Numbered from the stretch's first letter, positions 44,114-53,174 are shown. The stretch: DNA of 64,000 nucleotides from an uncultured Campylobacter sp. (GCA_900539255.1 UQBJ01000003.1:1-64000), one strand, 5' to 3'. The notes: generated by a model not told the origin, from the letters alone. A program made the numbers and translations.

Positions 44114-44268
44114 GCTTTGCAAATTTTAAATAAAATTTTTGCTTTATAAATTTAAAGTGAAAATTTTGCTTTACAAATTCAAAGTGGAATTTGTGCTTTG
44201 TAAATTTAAAGTGGAATTTATGCTTTATAAATTTTTAGGGAAAATTTGTGTTTGTGTAAATTTAAAGA
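44114..44268. repeat. 27-bp tandem repeat, about five to six units
   Basis: Units begin GCTTTRYAAATTTAAAGTGG at 44114, 44141, 44168, 44195 and 44222 with exact 27-bp spacing, and a decayed unit follows at about 44249. Each unit carries one or two AAATTT/AAATTC hexamers. The plus frame reads as a repeating LYKFKVEF peptide, but without a start context I treat it as non-coding. Its location right after a stop codon could vary the mRNA 3-prime end. Confidence 0.8.
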
Positions 44269-44289
44269 CTATTTTCTCAAAGGCACTAC

Positions 44290-44381
44290 TTGTCATACTG
44301 AGCTTTCGCAAGAAAGCGAAGTATCCATAATTTTAAAGTGTTTTGAATTCTGTGGATTTTTCGCTACGCTCAAAATGACAA
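44290..44381. repeat. Paired palindromic repeat element, copy 3
   Basis: Left arm TTGTCATACTGAGCTTTCGC ... GAAGTATCCATAA, right arm TGTGGATTTTTCGC ... CTCAAAATGACA. Same family as at 12-108 and 3552-3653. Lies between a tandem repeat and a toxin-antitoxin module. Confidence 0.78.
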
Positions 44382-44539
44382 AAGGAAATTTTTTGCTGCG
44401 GCTTGCGCCTTGCTCTAAAAGAACTAGCCGCAAAAATCACGCCAAAAATTTATGAGTATGGTTTTTTGCATAAGTAAAATTTAAAAAAGATAAAAAATTT
44501 AAGGTATAATGACACTTAAAATTTTGCAAAGGACACAAA

Positions 44540-44728
44540 ATGACAATAACCCTAACAAATGTCAAAGAAGAATTTTTGCCAAATGTCAAGGAATTTAGCA
44601 AGTCAATCAACGCTGAATTTCAAATCAACGCCGAAAAACCGAGCTTTGAAAAAGTGCGCGAAAATTTAAAAGCGAATTTGCAAAAGCCTGAAAATTACGC
44701 CGTATTTGAAAGGCTTAAAGACAAATGA
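44540..44728 (+). CDS. Antitoxin of a Fic-type toxin module
   Basis: 62 residues, starting TITLTNVKEEFLPNVKEFSK. This N-terminal half is clearly related to the antitoxin at 54657-54938 (TITLENVSDEFLKVFKELAK), so I read it as a shared DNA-binding or dimerisation part with a different toxin-binding tail. Overlaps the toxin by 4 nt. ATG behind AAAGGACACAAA. Confidence 0.65.
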   Translation: MTITLTNVKEEFLPNVKEFSKSINAEFQINAEKPSFEKVRENLKANLQKPENYAVFERLKDK

Positions 44729-45108
44729 ACTACCTTTCGTTTGATGAAGCCATCATCTTGCATAATGACATAATGAAGCAAATGCAAGGGCTTGTGGGGT
44801 TTAACAAGGCACAAGTTAGCTACTTGCAATCTGCGCTAGAACATATACAAAATGATGAATTTTACCCTGAATTTTTGGATAAACTTACCCATTTAGTCTT
44901 TGCTTGCGTGAAATTTCACCCTTTTTTAGACGGCAACAAACGCAGCGCCATTTACCTAGCTCACGCTTTTATAGAACTCAATGCGCCTGAAATTCTGCCT
45001 GATGATTTTTATCAAAGGCTTGAAAATGTCGTTGTCGATGTGGCAAGCGATAAGATGAGCAAAGACGAGCTAAAAGCCTTTTTAAAAGGCATTTTAAAGC
45101 AAATTTAA
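44725..45108 (+). CDS. Fic/Doc-family toxin
   Basis: 127 residues. The Fic core motif is H65-PFLDGNKR73 (KFHPFLDGNKRSAIYL), keeping the catalytic His, the acidic metal ligand and the anion-hole Gly-Asn of Fic AMP-transferases but with the Lys-Arg end seen in Doc kinases (HxFxxANKR). Such enzymes AMPylate or phosphorylate targets such as EF-Tu. Length fits stand-alone Doc proteins. Coupled to the antitoxin upstream and followed after 10 bp by a DMT transporter gene. Confidence 0.85.
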   Translation: MNYLSFDEAIILHNDIMKQMQGLVGFNKAQVSYLQSALEHIQNDEFYPEFLDKLTHLVFACVKFHPFLDGNKRSAIYLAHAFIELNAPEILPDDFYQRLENVVVDVASDKMSKDELKAFLKGILKQI

Positions 45109-45118
45109 AGGACAAACT

Positions 45119-46003
45119 ATGCCATATCTTGTTTTCGTTACTTTTTTGTGGGCGTTTTCGTTTCCCTTAATCGGCTATTTCATTAGCGGACAAATGGACA
45201 GCTTTTTTGCGGCGTTTTTCCGCGTGTTTTTGGCGTTTTTGGTGTTTTTGGTGTTTTTGAATTGGCGTGTGTCAAACGCCTTAAAAGTCCAGCTGATGAG
45301 CATCGGCGCACTACAAATAGGCATAATGTATCTTTTTTATTATCACTCATTTTTGTATTTAACCGTGAGCGAGGTTGCCCTTTTTACCATTTTCACGCCC
45401 TTTTATGTGAGCCTTGTTTATGATTTTTTCGCGCGCCGTTTTCGTCCGCTTTATCTCATAAGCATTAGCCTGTGCGTGTTTGGAGCGTTTATCATCAAAT
45501 TTGGCGCGATAAATTCGCACTTTTTGACAGGCTTTTTGCTCATACAAATGGCAAATTTAGCCTTTGGCACGGGGCAAAGCCTTTATAAAATCGTGCTTGA
45601 ATACCACCGTATCCCTAGCCAACGCAGCATTTTTGGGTATTTCCACTTAGGTGCGGCGCTCATCACCGCACTAGCCTTTTTTACTATCGGCGACACGCAA
45701 AATCTCCCCAAAAATGCTTCATCTTGGATAGTGCTGTTTTATCTAGGGCTTGTGGCAAGCGGGCTTGGATACTTTATGTGGAACAAGGGCGCGACACTTG
45801 TGGATAGCGGCATTTTAGCCATAATGAACAACGCCCTAATCCCAGCAGCCATCATCGCTAACGCCCTTTTAGTCGCCCTTTTCTTCCCCGAAAAAAGCGT
45901 GGAATTTAGCACCGCAGAATGTGTGAAAATCACGCTTGGCACGCTGATAATGTTTTTTTCATTGTGGCTACACTATAAAATCATCAAGCGGTATGAAAGA
46001 TAA
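45119..46003 (+). CDS. EamA/DMT-family transporter
   Basis: 294 residues with ten hydrophobic segments in two EamA repeats: WAFSFPLIGYFISGQMDSFF in the first and FYLGLVASGLGYFMWNKGAT in the second. Metabolite exporter of unknown substrate. Follows the Fic gene by 10 bp with ribosome site AAAGGAC, possibly cotranscribed, and converges on the HIT gene. Confidence 0.85.
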   Translation: MPYLVFVTFLWAFSFPLIGYFISGQMDSFFAAFFRVFLAFLVFLVFLNWRVSNALKVQLMSIGALQIGIMYLFYYHSFLYLTVSEVALFTIFTPFYVSLVYDFFARRFRPLYLISISLCVFGAFIIKFGAINSHFLTGFLLIQMANLAFGTGQSLYKIVLEYHRIPSQRSIFGYFHLGAALITALAFFTIGDTQNLPKNASSWIVLFYLGLVASGLGYFMWNKGATLVDSGILAIMNNALIPAAIIANALLVALFFPEKSVEFSTAECVKITLGTLIMFFSLWLHYKIIKRYER

Positions 46004-46107
46004 CTCTGTGCCTTTTAAGATACTTGCCAAAGCCGTTTAAAACTTGCCTTAAAATCAAGTTTTATTTCAAAGAAATTTAAGCTTGCCCTTAAATTTCAAG
46101 CTCAGCT

Positions 46108-46443
46108 TTAAATTTCAGGCTTTTCCTTAAAGCCAGCTAAAAAGTGAAAATGCAAGTGAAAGACTTCTTGTCCAGCGCCCACACCGCAGTTTGTAACGAG
46201 TTTATAGCCCGTTTTGTCAGCTCCCGTTAAAAGGGCAAGTTCTTGGATAAAGCTCGTCATCTTCGCCATTTGCTCGGGGCTAAACTCTTGAAAGTCCCTA
46301 CAATAAGCCTTTGGAATCACCAAAATATGCACGGGCGCTTTTGGATTTATATCATCAAACGCCAGAAATTCATCACTTTCAAGCCTTTTGTTGCTTGGAA
46401 TTTCGCCCGCCACGATACGCTCAAAAATCGTTTTTTCTCTCAT
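46108..46443 (-). CDS. HIT-family nucleotide-binding protein
   Basis: 111 residues with the histidine triad EVFHLHFHFL (HxHxHxx) and HILVIPKAYCRDFQEF. HIT proteins of the HinT branch hydrolyse adenosine phosphoramidates. Position next to pheS matches Cj0898 of C. jejuni as I recall. Monocistronic, divergent from pheS. Confidence 0.9.
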   Translation of the reverse strand: MREKTIFERIVAGEIPSNKRLESDEFLAFDDINPKAPVHILVIPKAYCRDFQEFSPEQMAKMTSFIQELALLTGADKTGYKLVTNCGVGAGQEVFHLHFHFLAGFKEKPEI

Positions 46444-46554
46444 TTTGTGTCCTTTGAAAAGAAAAATTTTTAAAATTATACCTTATTTTTGTAGATATTG
46501 TTGAAAAATTTAGGTAAAATAACAGCTTATCACTTTATCATCGAAAGGGTAAAT

Positions 46555-47547
46555 TTGCAAAAAATTATTGACGAGATACACGCTTGTCAGAGTTTAGACG
46601 AGCTTGAAAAAATCCGCATAAGCGTGCTTGGCAAAAAGGGAAGCTTGACTTTGCAGTTTGGCAAGCTCAAAGATTTGGACGGCGAAGCAAAGAAAAAGTT
46701 CGCCAGCACCCTAAACACAGACAAAAACACATTTAACGAAGCCTACGAAGCCCGTAAAAAAGAGCTTGAAACGCTTTTTTTAGACGGCGATATGCGTAAG
46801 GGCGCACAGAATTTCAGTTATTTTGACGAAAACACCAAAGCAGGCGCATTTCACCCTGTAAATTCAACTATGGATAAAATCATCGATTATTTTGTGAGCC
46901 TAAATTTCAGCGTTGAAAAGGGACCTTTGATAGAAGATGACTTTCATAATTTTGAAGCCCTAAATTTACCCAAATCTCACCCCGCGCGCGATATGCAAGA
47001 TACCTTTTATTTTGATGATGGCAAACTTTTACGCACTCAAACTTCGCCCGTGCAAATCCGCACAATGCTCGCTCAAAAGCCACCCATTCGTATGATAGCC
47101 CCTGGTGCAGTGTTTAGGCGGGATTTTGACTTAACGCACACGCCTATGTTTCATCAGGTTGAAGGGCTTGTGGTAGAAAACGGACAAAAGGTGAGTTTTG
47201 CGAATTTAAAAAGCGTTTTGGTGGAGTTTTTACACTACTTTTTTGGCGATGTCAAGGTGCGCTTTCGCCCAAGTTTCTTTCCTTTCACGGAGCCGTCCGC
47301 AGAGGTTGATATATCTTGTGTGTTTTGCAAGGGTGCGGGCTGTCGTGTTTGCAAGCAAACGGGCTGGCTTGAAGTGCTAGGGTGTGGGGTTGTAGACCCA
47401 AATGTTTATAATTTTGTGGATTATAAAAATGTCAGCGGTTATGCTTTTGGGCTTGGTGTGGAGCGTTTTGCAATGCTTTATCATCAAATACCAGACTTGC
47501 GTTCGCTTTTTGAGGGAGATTTAAGACTTTTGGAGCAGTTTAGATGA
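46555..47547 (+). CDS. pheS: Phenylalanyl-tRNA synthetase alpha subunit
   Basis: Catalytic subunit of the heterotetramer. 330 residues; motifs include PARDMQDTFYFDD, TSPVQIRTMLAQKPPIRMIA and FFPFTEPSAEVDISCVFCKG with an added Cys cluster (C-x2-C...C-x2-C region). No ATG fits: the TTG at 46555, preceded by GAAAGGG at 5-nt spacing, gives the length and N-terminus (QKIIDEIHACQSLDELEKIR) expected; a TTG at 46498 adds 19 unrelated residues. Four-nt overlap with pheT. Confidence 0.95.
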   Translation: MQKIIDEIHACQSLDELEKIRISVLGKKGSLTLQFGKLKDLDGEAKKKFASTLNTDKNTFNEAYEARKKELETLFLDGDMRKGAQNFSYFDENTKAGAFHPVNSTMDKIIDYFVSLNFSVEKGPLIEDDFHNFEALNLPKSHPARDMQDTFYFDDGKLLRTQTSPVQIRTMLAQKPPIRMIAPGAVFRRDFDLTHTPMFHQVEGLVVENGQKVSFANLKSVLVEFLHYFFGDVKVRFRPSFFPFTEPSAEVDISCVFCKGAGCRVCKQTGWLEVLGCGVVDPNVYNFVDYKNVSGYAFGLGVERFAMLYHQIPDLRSLFEGDLRLLEQFR

Positions 47548-49874
47548 TATTTACACGAAGTTGGATTAGTCAGTTTATCGACATAAGCGACAAAAGTTTA
47601 AGCGAAATTTGCGCCACACTCAATGCTGTGGGCATCGAAGTAGAAAGCTCTCACGCCTTACGCGCACCAGATAAAGTCGTAGTAGGCTTTGTCAAAGAAA
47701 AAAGCAAGGTAGAAAACTCCGACAAACTCAGTCTTTGCAAGGTTGATATAGGCGAAAAGGATTTGTTGCAAATCGTTTGCGGGGCGAAAAATGTCGCCGC
47801 TGGGCAGTTTGTGGCTGTGGCGCTTGTGGGCGCGGTTTTGCCAAATGGCACTAAAATCGCCAAAGCAAAGCTTCGTGGGGTTGAAAGCGAGGGTATGATT
47901 TGCTCATCAAGCGAACTTGGCTTTGAAAAAACAAGAGACGGCATAATGGTGCTTGACGATACTATGGGCAAACTCGTGCTTGGGCGAGCCTTAAACGCCT
48001 ATGAAATCTTTAACGATGAAGTTATAGAAGTGGATATAACGCCAAATCGTGGGGATTGTCTAAGCGTGTATGGCATAGCACGCGAGTTAAGCGTGGCTTA
48101 TGATAAAGATTTGAAAGCCCTTGACGCTTATGAAGAGTCCAAAGAAACCCCAACCGTTGGGCGAATTTTGCGCGTGCAAGCGGACAAAAATCTCAACAGC
48201 TGTTTTGATTATAGAGTGGTTGAAAAAGCCCAGCCCGTGAGTGTTTTTAGTATCGTGGCGGAGTTAAGACTTGCTACTATCGGCAAGCTCACGCCTTGCG
48301 TAGTCTCAAACATACTTCAATACGCCACTCACGCCACAGGCGTGCTATTTAACGCCTATGATTTAAAGGCTTTGAGCGACAAAGATGATGAAATCCTTTT
48401 GCAAGTGCGTAAGGGCGCGCAAGGCGAAAGCAAGGTGTATCACGAAGACAAGCTATTAAGCACGAGCGGAATTTACACGCAGGATTTTGGTAAGGTTGAT
48501 GAAAACAGCCGTTTTATCATCATCGAAGCAAACTACACCACGCCAAGCGTCATCGCCGCCGCAAAAGACAGCTACAAAAAACTTGACGAGGACAGCATTT
48601 ACCGCGCCTTTCGGGGCAGCGAACCGCAGTTAAAGCTAGGAATGCAGTATTTGATGAGCCGCATTATATCAAGACCGCACATTCATATCTACCAAAATTC
48701 ACAGCAAATTTCGCTCAAATGCAAGAGCGCGAACATAAGGCTTGATTTAAGCGAGGTGGAAAAGCTCATCGGCGTGAGTGTCAAGGCTAGCGAAGTGGCG
48801 CGGATTTTAAAAAGGCTGAATTTTGAAGTCGATGTGGTAGAAAAGGATTTGTTTAGTGTCAAAGCTCCGATTTTTCGCAGCGATATAAACAATTTCGCCG
48901 ATGTTTGCGAGGAAATCACACGCGTTATCGGCATCGACAATATCCCCGCAAAGCCCTTGCAGCTTACCGAGCAAACCCGCTTGAATGAGTGTTATTACGA
49001 GTATAAAGACTTGTCCGCACTTCGCCACAAAGCAGTGGCAAATGGCTACTTTGAGAGCGTGCATTATGTGCTTGACAGCGAGGAAGAGCTTGGCGCACTT
49101 GGCTTTAAAGCGAGCAAAACAAAGCTCATCAACCCCATCAGCACCGAGCTAAACGCCTTACGCCCAACACTTATCAATCATCTTTTAAACGCCGTGAGCT
49201 TTAACACCAAAAATTCAAAAAAAATCATCAAACTTTTCACTAGCGGAGCGGTTTTTGATGAGAATTTAAACGAAAAAAACAAAATCGCTTTCGTGTTTAG
49301 CGGCTTTAAGGACGAGCCAAAGATAGCAAACAAAGCAAAGCCTGAATTTATCGACTTTTACAGCTTTTTGCTTGAAATGAAAACCATCATCGGCGACTTT
49401 ACGCTAAACCGCGCTCATTACGGCTTTTTAAACCCTTACGAGCAAGCAAGTGTCCATAAAAACGGGCTTTGCATAGGCTTTGTAGGGCGCGTGCATTTAG
49501 GCATAGAGCGCGACAAGGACTTGCAAAAGACTTATCTTTGCGAGCTTGACTTGTCCGCCTTGCGAAATGAGCCAAAAAAAGCCAAGCCATACTCCAAATT
49601 TCCACAGATGAGCCGCGATTTGAGCGTGATTATCCCCAAAGATTACGAGTATGAAAAGATAAAAGACTGCATAAAAGCCCTTAAAATCGGCATTTTAAAA
49701 AGTTTTCGCGTTGTGGATTTATACGAGGACGCGTCCTTGCAAGGCAAATACAGCCTTACCATAGCCTTTGTTTTCCAAAACGATGAAAAAACCCTAGCCG
49801 ATAGCGAAGTGAGCGAGCAAATGGAGCTGATTGTCCGCTCACTTGATGAGAATTTAGGGCTGAAACTGCGATGA
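47544..49874 (+). CDS. pheT: Phenylalanyl-tRNA synthetase beta subunit
   Basis: 776 residues: N-terminal EMAP/tRNA-binding domain (VGFVKEKSKVENSDKLSLCK), B3/B4 editing domain, B5 domain (ILKRLNFEVDVV), and C-terminal FDX-ACB domain (FPQMSRDLSVIIPKDYEYEK). Overlaps pheS and aroA by 4 nt each, so the three are one coupled operon. Confidence 0.96.
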   Translation: MIFTRSWISQFIDISDKSLSEICATLNAVGIEVESSHALRAPDKVVVGFVKEKSKVENSDKLSLCKVDIGEKDLLQIVCGAKNVAAGQFVAVALVGAVLPNGTKIAKAKLRGVESEGMICSSSELGFEKTRDGIMVLDDTMGKLVLGRALNAYEIFNDEVIEVDITPNRGDCLSVYGIARELSVAYDKDLKALDAYEESKETPTVGRILRVQADKNLNSCFDYRVVEKAQPVSVFSIVAELRLATIGKLTPCVVSNILQYATHATGVLFNAYDLKALSDKDDEILLQVRKGAQGESKVYHEDKLLSTSGIYTQDFGKVDENSRFIIIEANYTTPSVIAAAKDSYKKLDEDSIYRAFRGSEPQLKLGMQYLMSRIISRPHIHIYQNSQQISLKCKSANIRLDLSEVEKLIGVSVKASEVARILKRLNFEVDVVEKDLFSVKAPIFRSDINNFADVCEEITRVIGIDNIPAKPLQLTEQTRLNECYYEYKDLSALRHKAVANGYFESVHYVLDSEEELGALGFKASKTKLINPISTELNALRPTLINHLLNAVSFNTKNSKKIIKLFTSGAVFDENLNEKNKIAFVFSGFKDEPKIANKAKPEFIDFYSFLLEMKTIIGDFTLNRAHYGFLNPYEQASVHKNGLCIGFVGRVHLGIERDKDLQKTYLCELDLSALRNEPKKAKPYSKFPQMSRDLSVIIPKDYEYEKIKDCIKALKIGILKSFRVVDLYEDASLQGKYSLTIAFVFQNDEKTLADSEVSEQMELIVRSLDENLGLKLR

Positions 49875-51154
49875 AAATTCACGCTTTAACGCAGGGTTTT
49901 GACAAAGAGTTTGAAAAAATCGCCGCTGATAAGAGCATATCTCATCGCTTTGCCATTTTTTCAATGCTTTGTGAGAGTGAGTGCGTGGCAAAGAACTATT
50001 TACTTGCAGAAGATACACTTAACACCCTTGAAATAGTGCGAAATTTAGGCGCACTCGTGCAAAGAAATGGCGATGAAGTGCGTATCAAAGCCCCAAAAAG
50101 CCTAAATTCTCCAAACAAAATTTTAGAGTGTGGCAACTCTGGCACGGCTATGCGCCTTTTTATGGGCTTTTTAGCTGGGGTGAATGGCTTTTTTGTTTTA
50201 AGCGGCGACAAATACCTAAATTCTCGCCCGATGAAGCGAATCAGCGAGCCTTTGCAAAGCGTTGGGGCGAAAATTTACGGGCGCGAGGGCGCAAATTTAG
50301 CCCCGCTTTGCATAGAGGGCGGCGAGCTTAAAGCCTTTGAGTATCAAAGCCCTATCTCATCGGCGCAGGTAAAAACCGCGCTCATTTTAGCGGGCTTTCG
50401 CGCAAAGGGCGTGTCGCATTTTAGCGAAACAAAACTCAGCCGCGACCACAGCGAAAATATGCTTTTAGCGATGAATGCGCCTATAAATTTAAGCGAAAAT
50501 GGACTAAAAATCGAAATTTCGCCACTCACAAAGCCTTTAAAACCGCTTAATATCGTCATTCCAAACGACCCATCATCGGCGTTTTATTTTGCGCTTGCGG
50601 GCGCGCTTTTGCCAAATTCACGCGTGGTGCTGAAAAATGTGCTTTTAAACAAAACCCGCATTGAAGCCTTTAAGGTGCTTGAAAAAATGGGCGCAAGGAT
50701 TGAATTTAAGCAAATTCACAACGACTTTGAAAGCGTGGGTGAAATTTGCGTTGAAAGCTCGCATTTAAGGGCTGTGAGCGTGAGTGAAAATATCTCGTGG
50801 TTGATTGATGAAGCCCCAGCACTTGCCATAGCCTTTGCCTGCGCTGAGGGCGTTTCAAGGCTTACTAATGCCAAAGAACTGCGCGTCAAAGAAAGCGACC
50901 GCATAAGCGCTGTGGTGCAAAATTTGCAAAAATGTGGCATCGTGGCAAAAGAGCTTGATGATGGCTTTGAGATACAAGGTGGCGTGGCGAAAAGGGCGAA
51001 AATTCAAAGTTTTGGCGACCACCGCATAGCGATGAGCTTTGCTATCTTGGGGCTTAAATGCGGTATGGACATAGATGAATGCGAATGTATCAACACTTCT
51101 TTTCCAAATTTTCTTTCACTGCTTGAAAATTTGGGAGCTGTGGTTGAAAGATAA
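49871..51154 (+). CDS. aroA: 3-phosphoshikimate 1-carboxyvinyltransferase (EPSP synthase)
   Basis: Sixth step of the shikimate pathway. 427 residues with AADKSISHR, ECGNSGTAMRLFMGFLAG (phosphoenolpyruvate-binding), LSRDHSENMLLAM and KELRVKESDRISAVV. Coupled to pheT. In C. jejuni ispH follows directly; here a YafQ module is inserted between. Confidence 0.96.
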   Translation: MKIHALTQGFDKEFEKIAADKSISHRFAIFSMLCESECVAKNYLLAEDTLNTLEIVRNLGALVQRNGDEVRIKAPKSLNSPNKILECGNSGTAMRLFMGFLAGVNGFFVLSGDKYLNSRPMKRISEPLQSVGAKIYGREGANLAPLCIEGGELKAFEYQSPISSAQVKTALILAGFRAKGVSHFSETKLSRDHSENMLLAMNAPINLSENGLKIEISPLTKPLKPLNIVIPNDPSSAFYFALAGALLPNSRVVLKNVLLNKTRIEAFKVLEKMGARIEFKQIHNDFESVGEICVESSHLRAVSVSENISWLIDEAPALAIAFACAEGVSRLTNAKELRVKESDRISAVVQNLQKCGIVAKELDDGFEIQGGVAKRAKIQSFGDHRIAMSFAILGLKCGMDIDECECINTSFPNFLSLLENLGAVVER

Positions 51155-51294
51155 ATTTAAAATTTAGGATTTAAATTTTGTTATTTTAGCTAAATTTTTA
51201 AGCTTGATTTTATAAATTTTTTCTTAAATTTTTCGTATAAAATTCATAAATTTTGTGTTATAATGCAAGTATAAAGCCAAAAGAAAGGACTAAA

Positions 51295-51534
51295 ATGGGC
51301 GCAAAGGCTATTGATTACAGCGTTTATAACGAAGAAGCCTTGTTTATGGAGCTTAACAGCACCAAAGAGCAAATCGCTGAGCTAGAAAGTAAAAAAAGCC
51401 AAATCGAGCAAGCGTTGCAAAGCATACCCACTGATGAAACGGCTAATGCTTTGAGAAATTCTTACACCGTGCTTAAAACAAAGGATTATACGGATTTTGA
51501 AAAAATGCTTGCAAGCGAAGATGATGAGCAATAA
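51295..51534 (+). CDS. Antitoxin partner of a YafQ-type toxin
   Basis: 79 residues: MGAKAIDYSVYNEEALFMEL, then a coiled-coil-like segment (LNSTKEQIAELESKKSQIEQ) and an acidic end (MLASEDDEQ). Not a DinJ-type ribbon-helix-helix that I can recognise. Start at ATG 51295 behind AAAGGACTAAA; TATAAT at 51259-51264 is a likely -10. Overlaps the toxin by one base. Confidence 0.7.
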   Translation: MGAKAIDYSVYNEEALFMELNSTKEQIAELESKKSQIEQALQSIPTDETANALRNSYTVLKTKDYTDFEKMLASEDDEQ

Positions 51535-51809
51535 TGCGCGAAATTCACTTTGAAAACACCTACATAAAGGACTTTAAACTTGTCAAAAAACAGGGTTGGA
51601 ATTTAGAAAAAATCAAAAACACGATTTTACAGCTCCAAACTTGCGAAATTTTAGACGAAAAACTTAACGACCACTCATTAAAAGGCGATTTTAAAGGGTT
51701 TAGAGAATGCCATATCTTTGGGGATTTGGTTGTCATCTATAAGCGAGATAAAGAAATTTTGACACTTTACAGGATAGGCAGACACCAAGATTTGTTTAAA
51801 AACTACTGA
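51534..51809 (+). CDS. YafQ-family mRNA interferase toxin
   Basis: 91 residues with the YafQ block DHSLKGDFKGFRECHIFGDL and ending RIGRHQDLFKNY. The catalytic residues of E. coli YafQ (H50, H63, D67, H87) correspond to H47, H60, D64 and H84 at a constant shift of three, so it should be active as a ribosome-dependent endoribonuclease. Inserted between aroA and ispH. Confidence 0.88.
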   Translation: MREIHFENTYIKDFKLVKKQGWNLEKIKNTILQLQTCEILDEKLNDHSLKGDFKGFRECHIFGDLVVIYKRDKEILTLYRIGRHQDLFKNY

Positions 51810-51915
51810 ATTTTCGTGTAAAATTTCGCAAAAATTCACAAATTTTGCGTAAAATTTCAAGGAAGTTAAAACAAATTTAAAACAGCAAAATTTCAAACGA
51901 CAAAAAGGAAACATT

Positions 51916-52755
51916 GTGATTATCGAGTTAGCGGAAAATTATGGCTTTTGTTTTGGCGTAAAAAGGGCGATTAAAAAAGCCGAGCAGGTAGGAAACGCCG
52001 CTACCATAGGCGAGCTTATCCACAACCCTGCTGAAATTTCGCGCTTGCAGGCGAATTTTAATGTCAAAACCCTGCAAAACATAAGCGAGTTAAAGGACGA
52101 AAAAAAGGCGATTATACGCACGCACGGCATCACAAGGGGCGATTTGAGCGAGCTTCGCAAAAAAGACATTGAAATTTACGATGCGACTTGCCCCTTTGTA
52201 ACCAAACCCCAGCAAATTTGCGAAAAGATGAGCGCGGAAGGCTATGAAGTCGTGATTTTTGGCGATGAAAACCACCCAGAAGTTAAGGGTGTGAAAAGCT
52301 ATGTCAGCACCAAAGCCTATGTCGTGCTTGATGAGAGCGAGCTTTTAGGGGTGCGACTGCCCGCAAAAATCGCCGTGGTAAGCCAAACGACAAAAAAACC
52401 CGAGCTTTTTGCCAAAATAGTGAGCTTTTTAGTGGCTAAGTGCAAGGAAGTGCGCGTGTTTAACACGATTTGCGATGCGACTTTCAAAAACCAAGATGCC
52501 ATCGAAAAACTCTCATTAAAAAGCGATGTGATGGTAATTGTTGGCGGTAAAAACTCAGCAAACACCAAGCAGCTCTTTCTCATCGCGCAAGGAAACTGCA
52601 AGGATAGCTATTTAATCGAAACAAAAAGCGAGTTAAAGCCCGAGTGGTTCGCGGGCAAAAAGCATTGCGGTGTGAGCGCTGGGGCTAGCACGCCTGAGTG
52701 GATAATCGCCCAAGTTGTCGAAAAAATCAAAGAAATCGACAAAGATTTAGGCTAA
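51916..52755 (+). CDS. ispH: 4-hydroxy-3-methylbut-2-enyl diphosphate reductase
   Basis: Last enzyme of the MEP isoprenoid pathway, an iron-sulfur protein. 279 residues with the three cluster Cys: C12 (YGFCFGVKRAI), C92 (DATCPFVTKPQ) and C186 (FNTICDATFKN). Start is GTG 51916 behind AAAAAGGAAACATT. Feeds the polyprenyl synthase at 31781. rpsA, which follows in C. jejuni as I recall, is not here; repeats follow. Confidence 0.95.
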   Translation: MIIELAENYGFCFGVKRAIKKAEQVGNAATIGELIHNPAEISRLQANFNVKTLQNISELKDEKKAIIRTHGITRGDLSELRKKDIEIYDATCPFVTKPQQICEKMSAEGYEVVIFGDENHPEVKGVKSYVSTKAYVVLDESELLGVRLPAKIAVVSQTTKKPELFAKIVSFLVAKCKEVRVFNTICDATFKNQDAIEKLSLKSDVMVIVGGKNSANTKQLFLIAQGNCKDSYLIETKSELKPEWFAGKKHCGVSAGASTPEWIIAQVVEKIKEIDKDLG

Positions 52756-52882
52756 AACGGCTGAATTTTGTTTGAAATGCGGATTTTGTTTGGCTTTTTT
52801 GATTTTTTTGGCTTTTGAGCTTTATTTTGTTTGATTTAAAACTAGGTTTGGTTTTTGTTTTGCTTTTAAGCTTTGTTTGTTT

Positions 52883-53005
52883 GTTTTTAGGCATTGTGAG
52901 CTTGCTTACTTTTAGACATTGCGAGTTTTTTTAGGCGTTATAAGCTTAGTTATTTTTAGGCGTTGCAGACTTGCTTTTTTGTTTTTAAGCATTTTAGGTT
53001 TGGCT
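52883..53005. repeat. Degenerate T/G-rich repeat
   Basis: Four to five units of the type TTTTTAGGCATTGYGAGCTT (TTTTTAGGCATTGTGAGC, TTTTAGACATTGCGAG, TTTAGGCGTTATAAGC, TTTTTAGGCGTTGCAGAC, TTTTTAAGCATTTTAGG), spaced about 22-30 bp. No coding or regulatory meaning is evident. Confidence 0.5.
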
Positions 53006-53081
53006 TGTGTTAGATTGTTTTTTTGCAAAAAATTGCGTGCCGTGTTGCCGTTGCAAACTACCAAAATAGCACGATATGCTT

Positions 53082-53174
53082 CGTCATTGCGAGCGAGTTT
53101 TGCAAGCGTAATTTAAATGCAAATTCAGTTCTATGGATTGCCACGCTTTGCTTTCGCAAAGCTCGCAATGACAA
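53082..53174. repeat. Paired palindromic repeat element, copy 4 (variant arms)
   Basis: Left arm CGTCATTGCGAGCGAGTTTT, right arm TGGATTGCCACGCTTTGC ... GCTCGCAATGACA. The arms carry the GTCATTGCGAGC/GCTCGCAATGAC form, a subfamily distinct from the GTCATACTGAGC form next to it. A short third arm (TTGTCATACTAAC) lies between copies 4 and 5. Confidence 0.75.

Larger units (their letters stand above)
44096..44539. other. 444-bp non-coding stretch after the DUF2920 gene
   Basis: Holds the 27-bp tandem repeat (44114-44268), palindromic element copy 3 (44290-44381), and the promoter of the Fic module with TATAAT at 44515-44520. No gene seen. Confidence 0.7.

Noticed and set aside
44114..44268. Tandem repeat considered as a CRISPR array
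   Set aside because: Units are contiguous with no unique spacers, and no cas genes are present.
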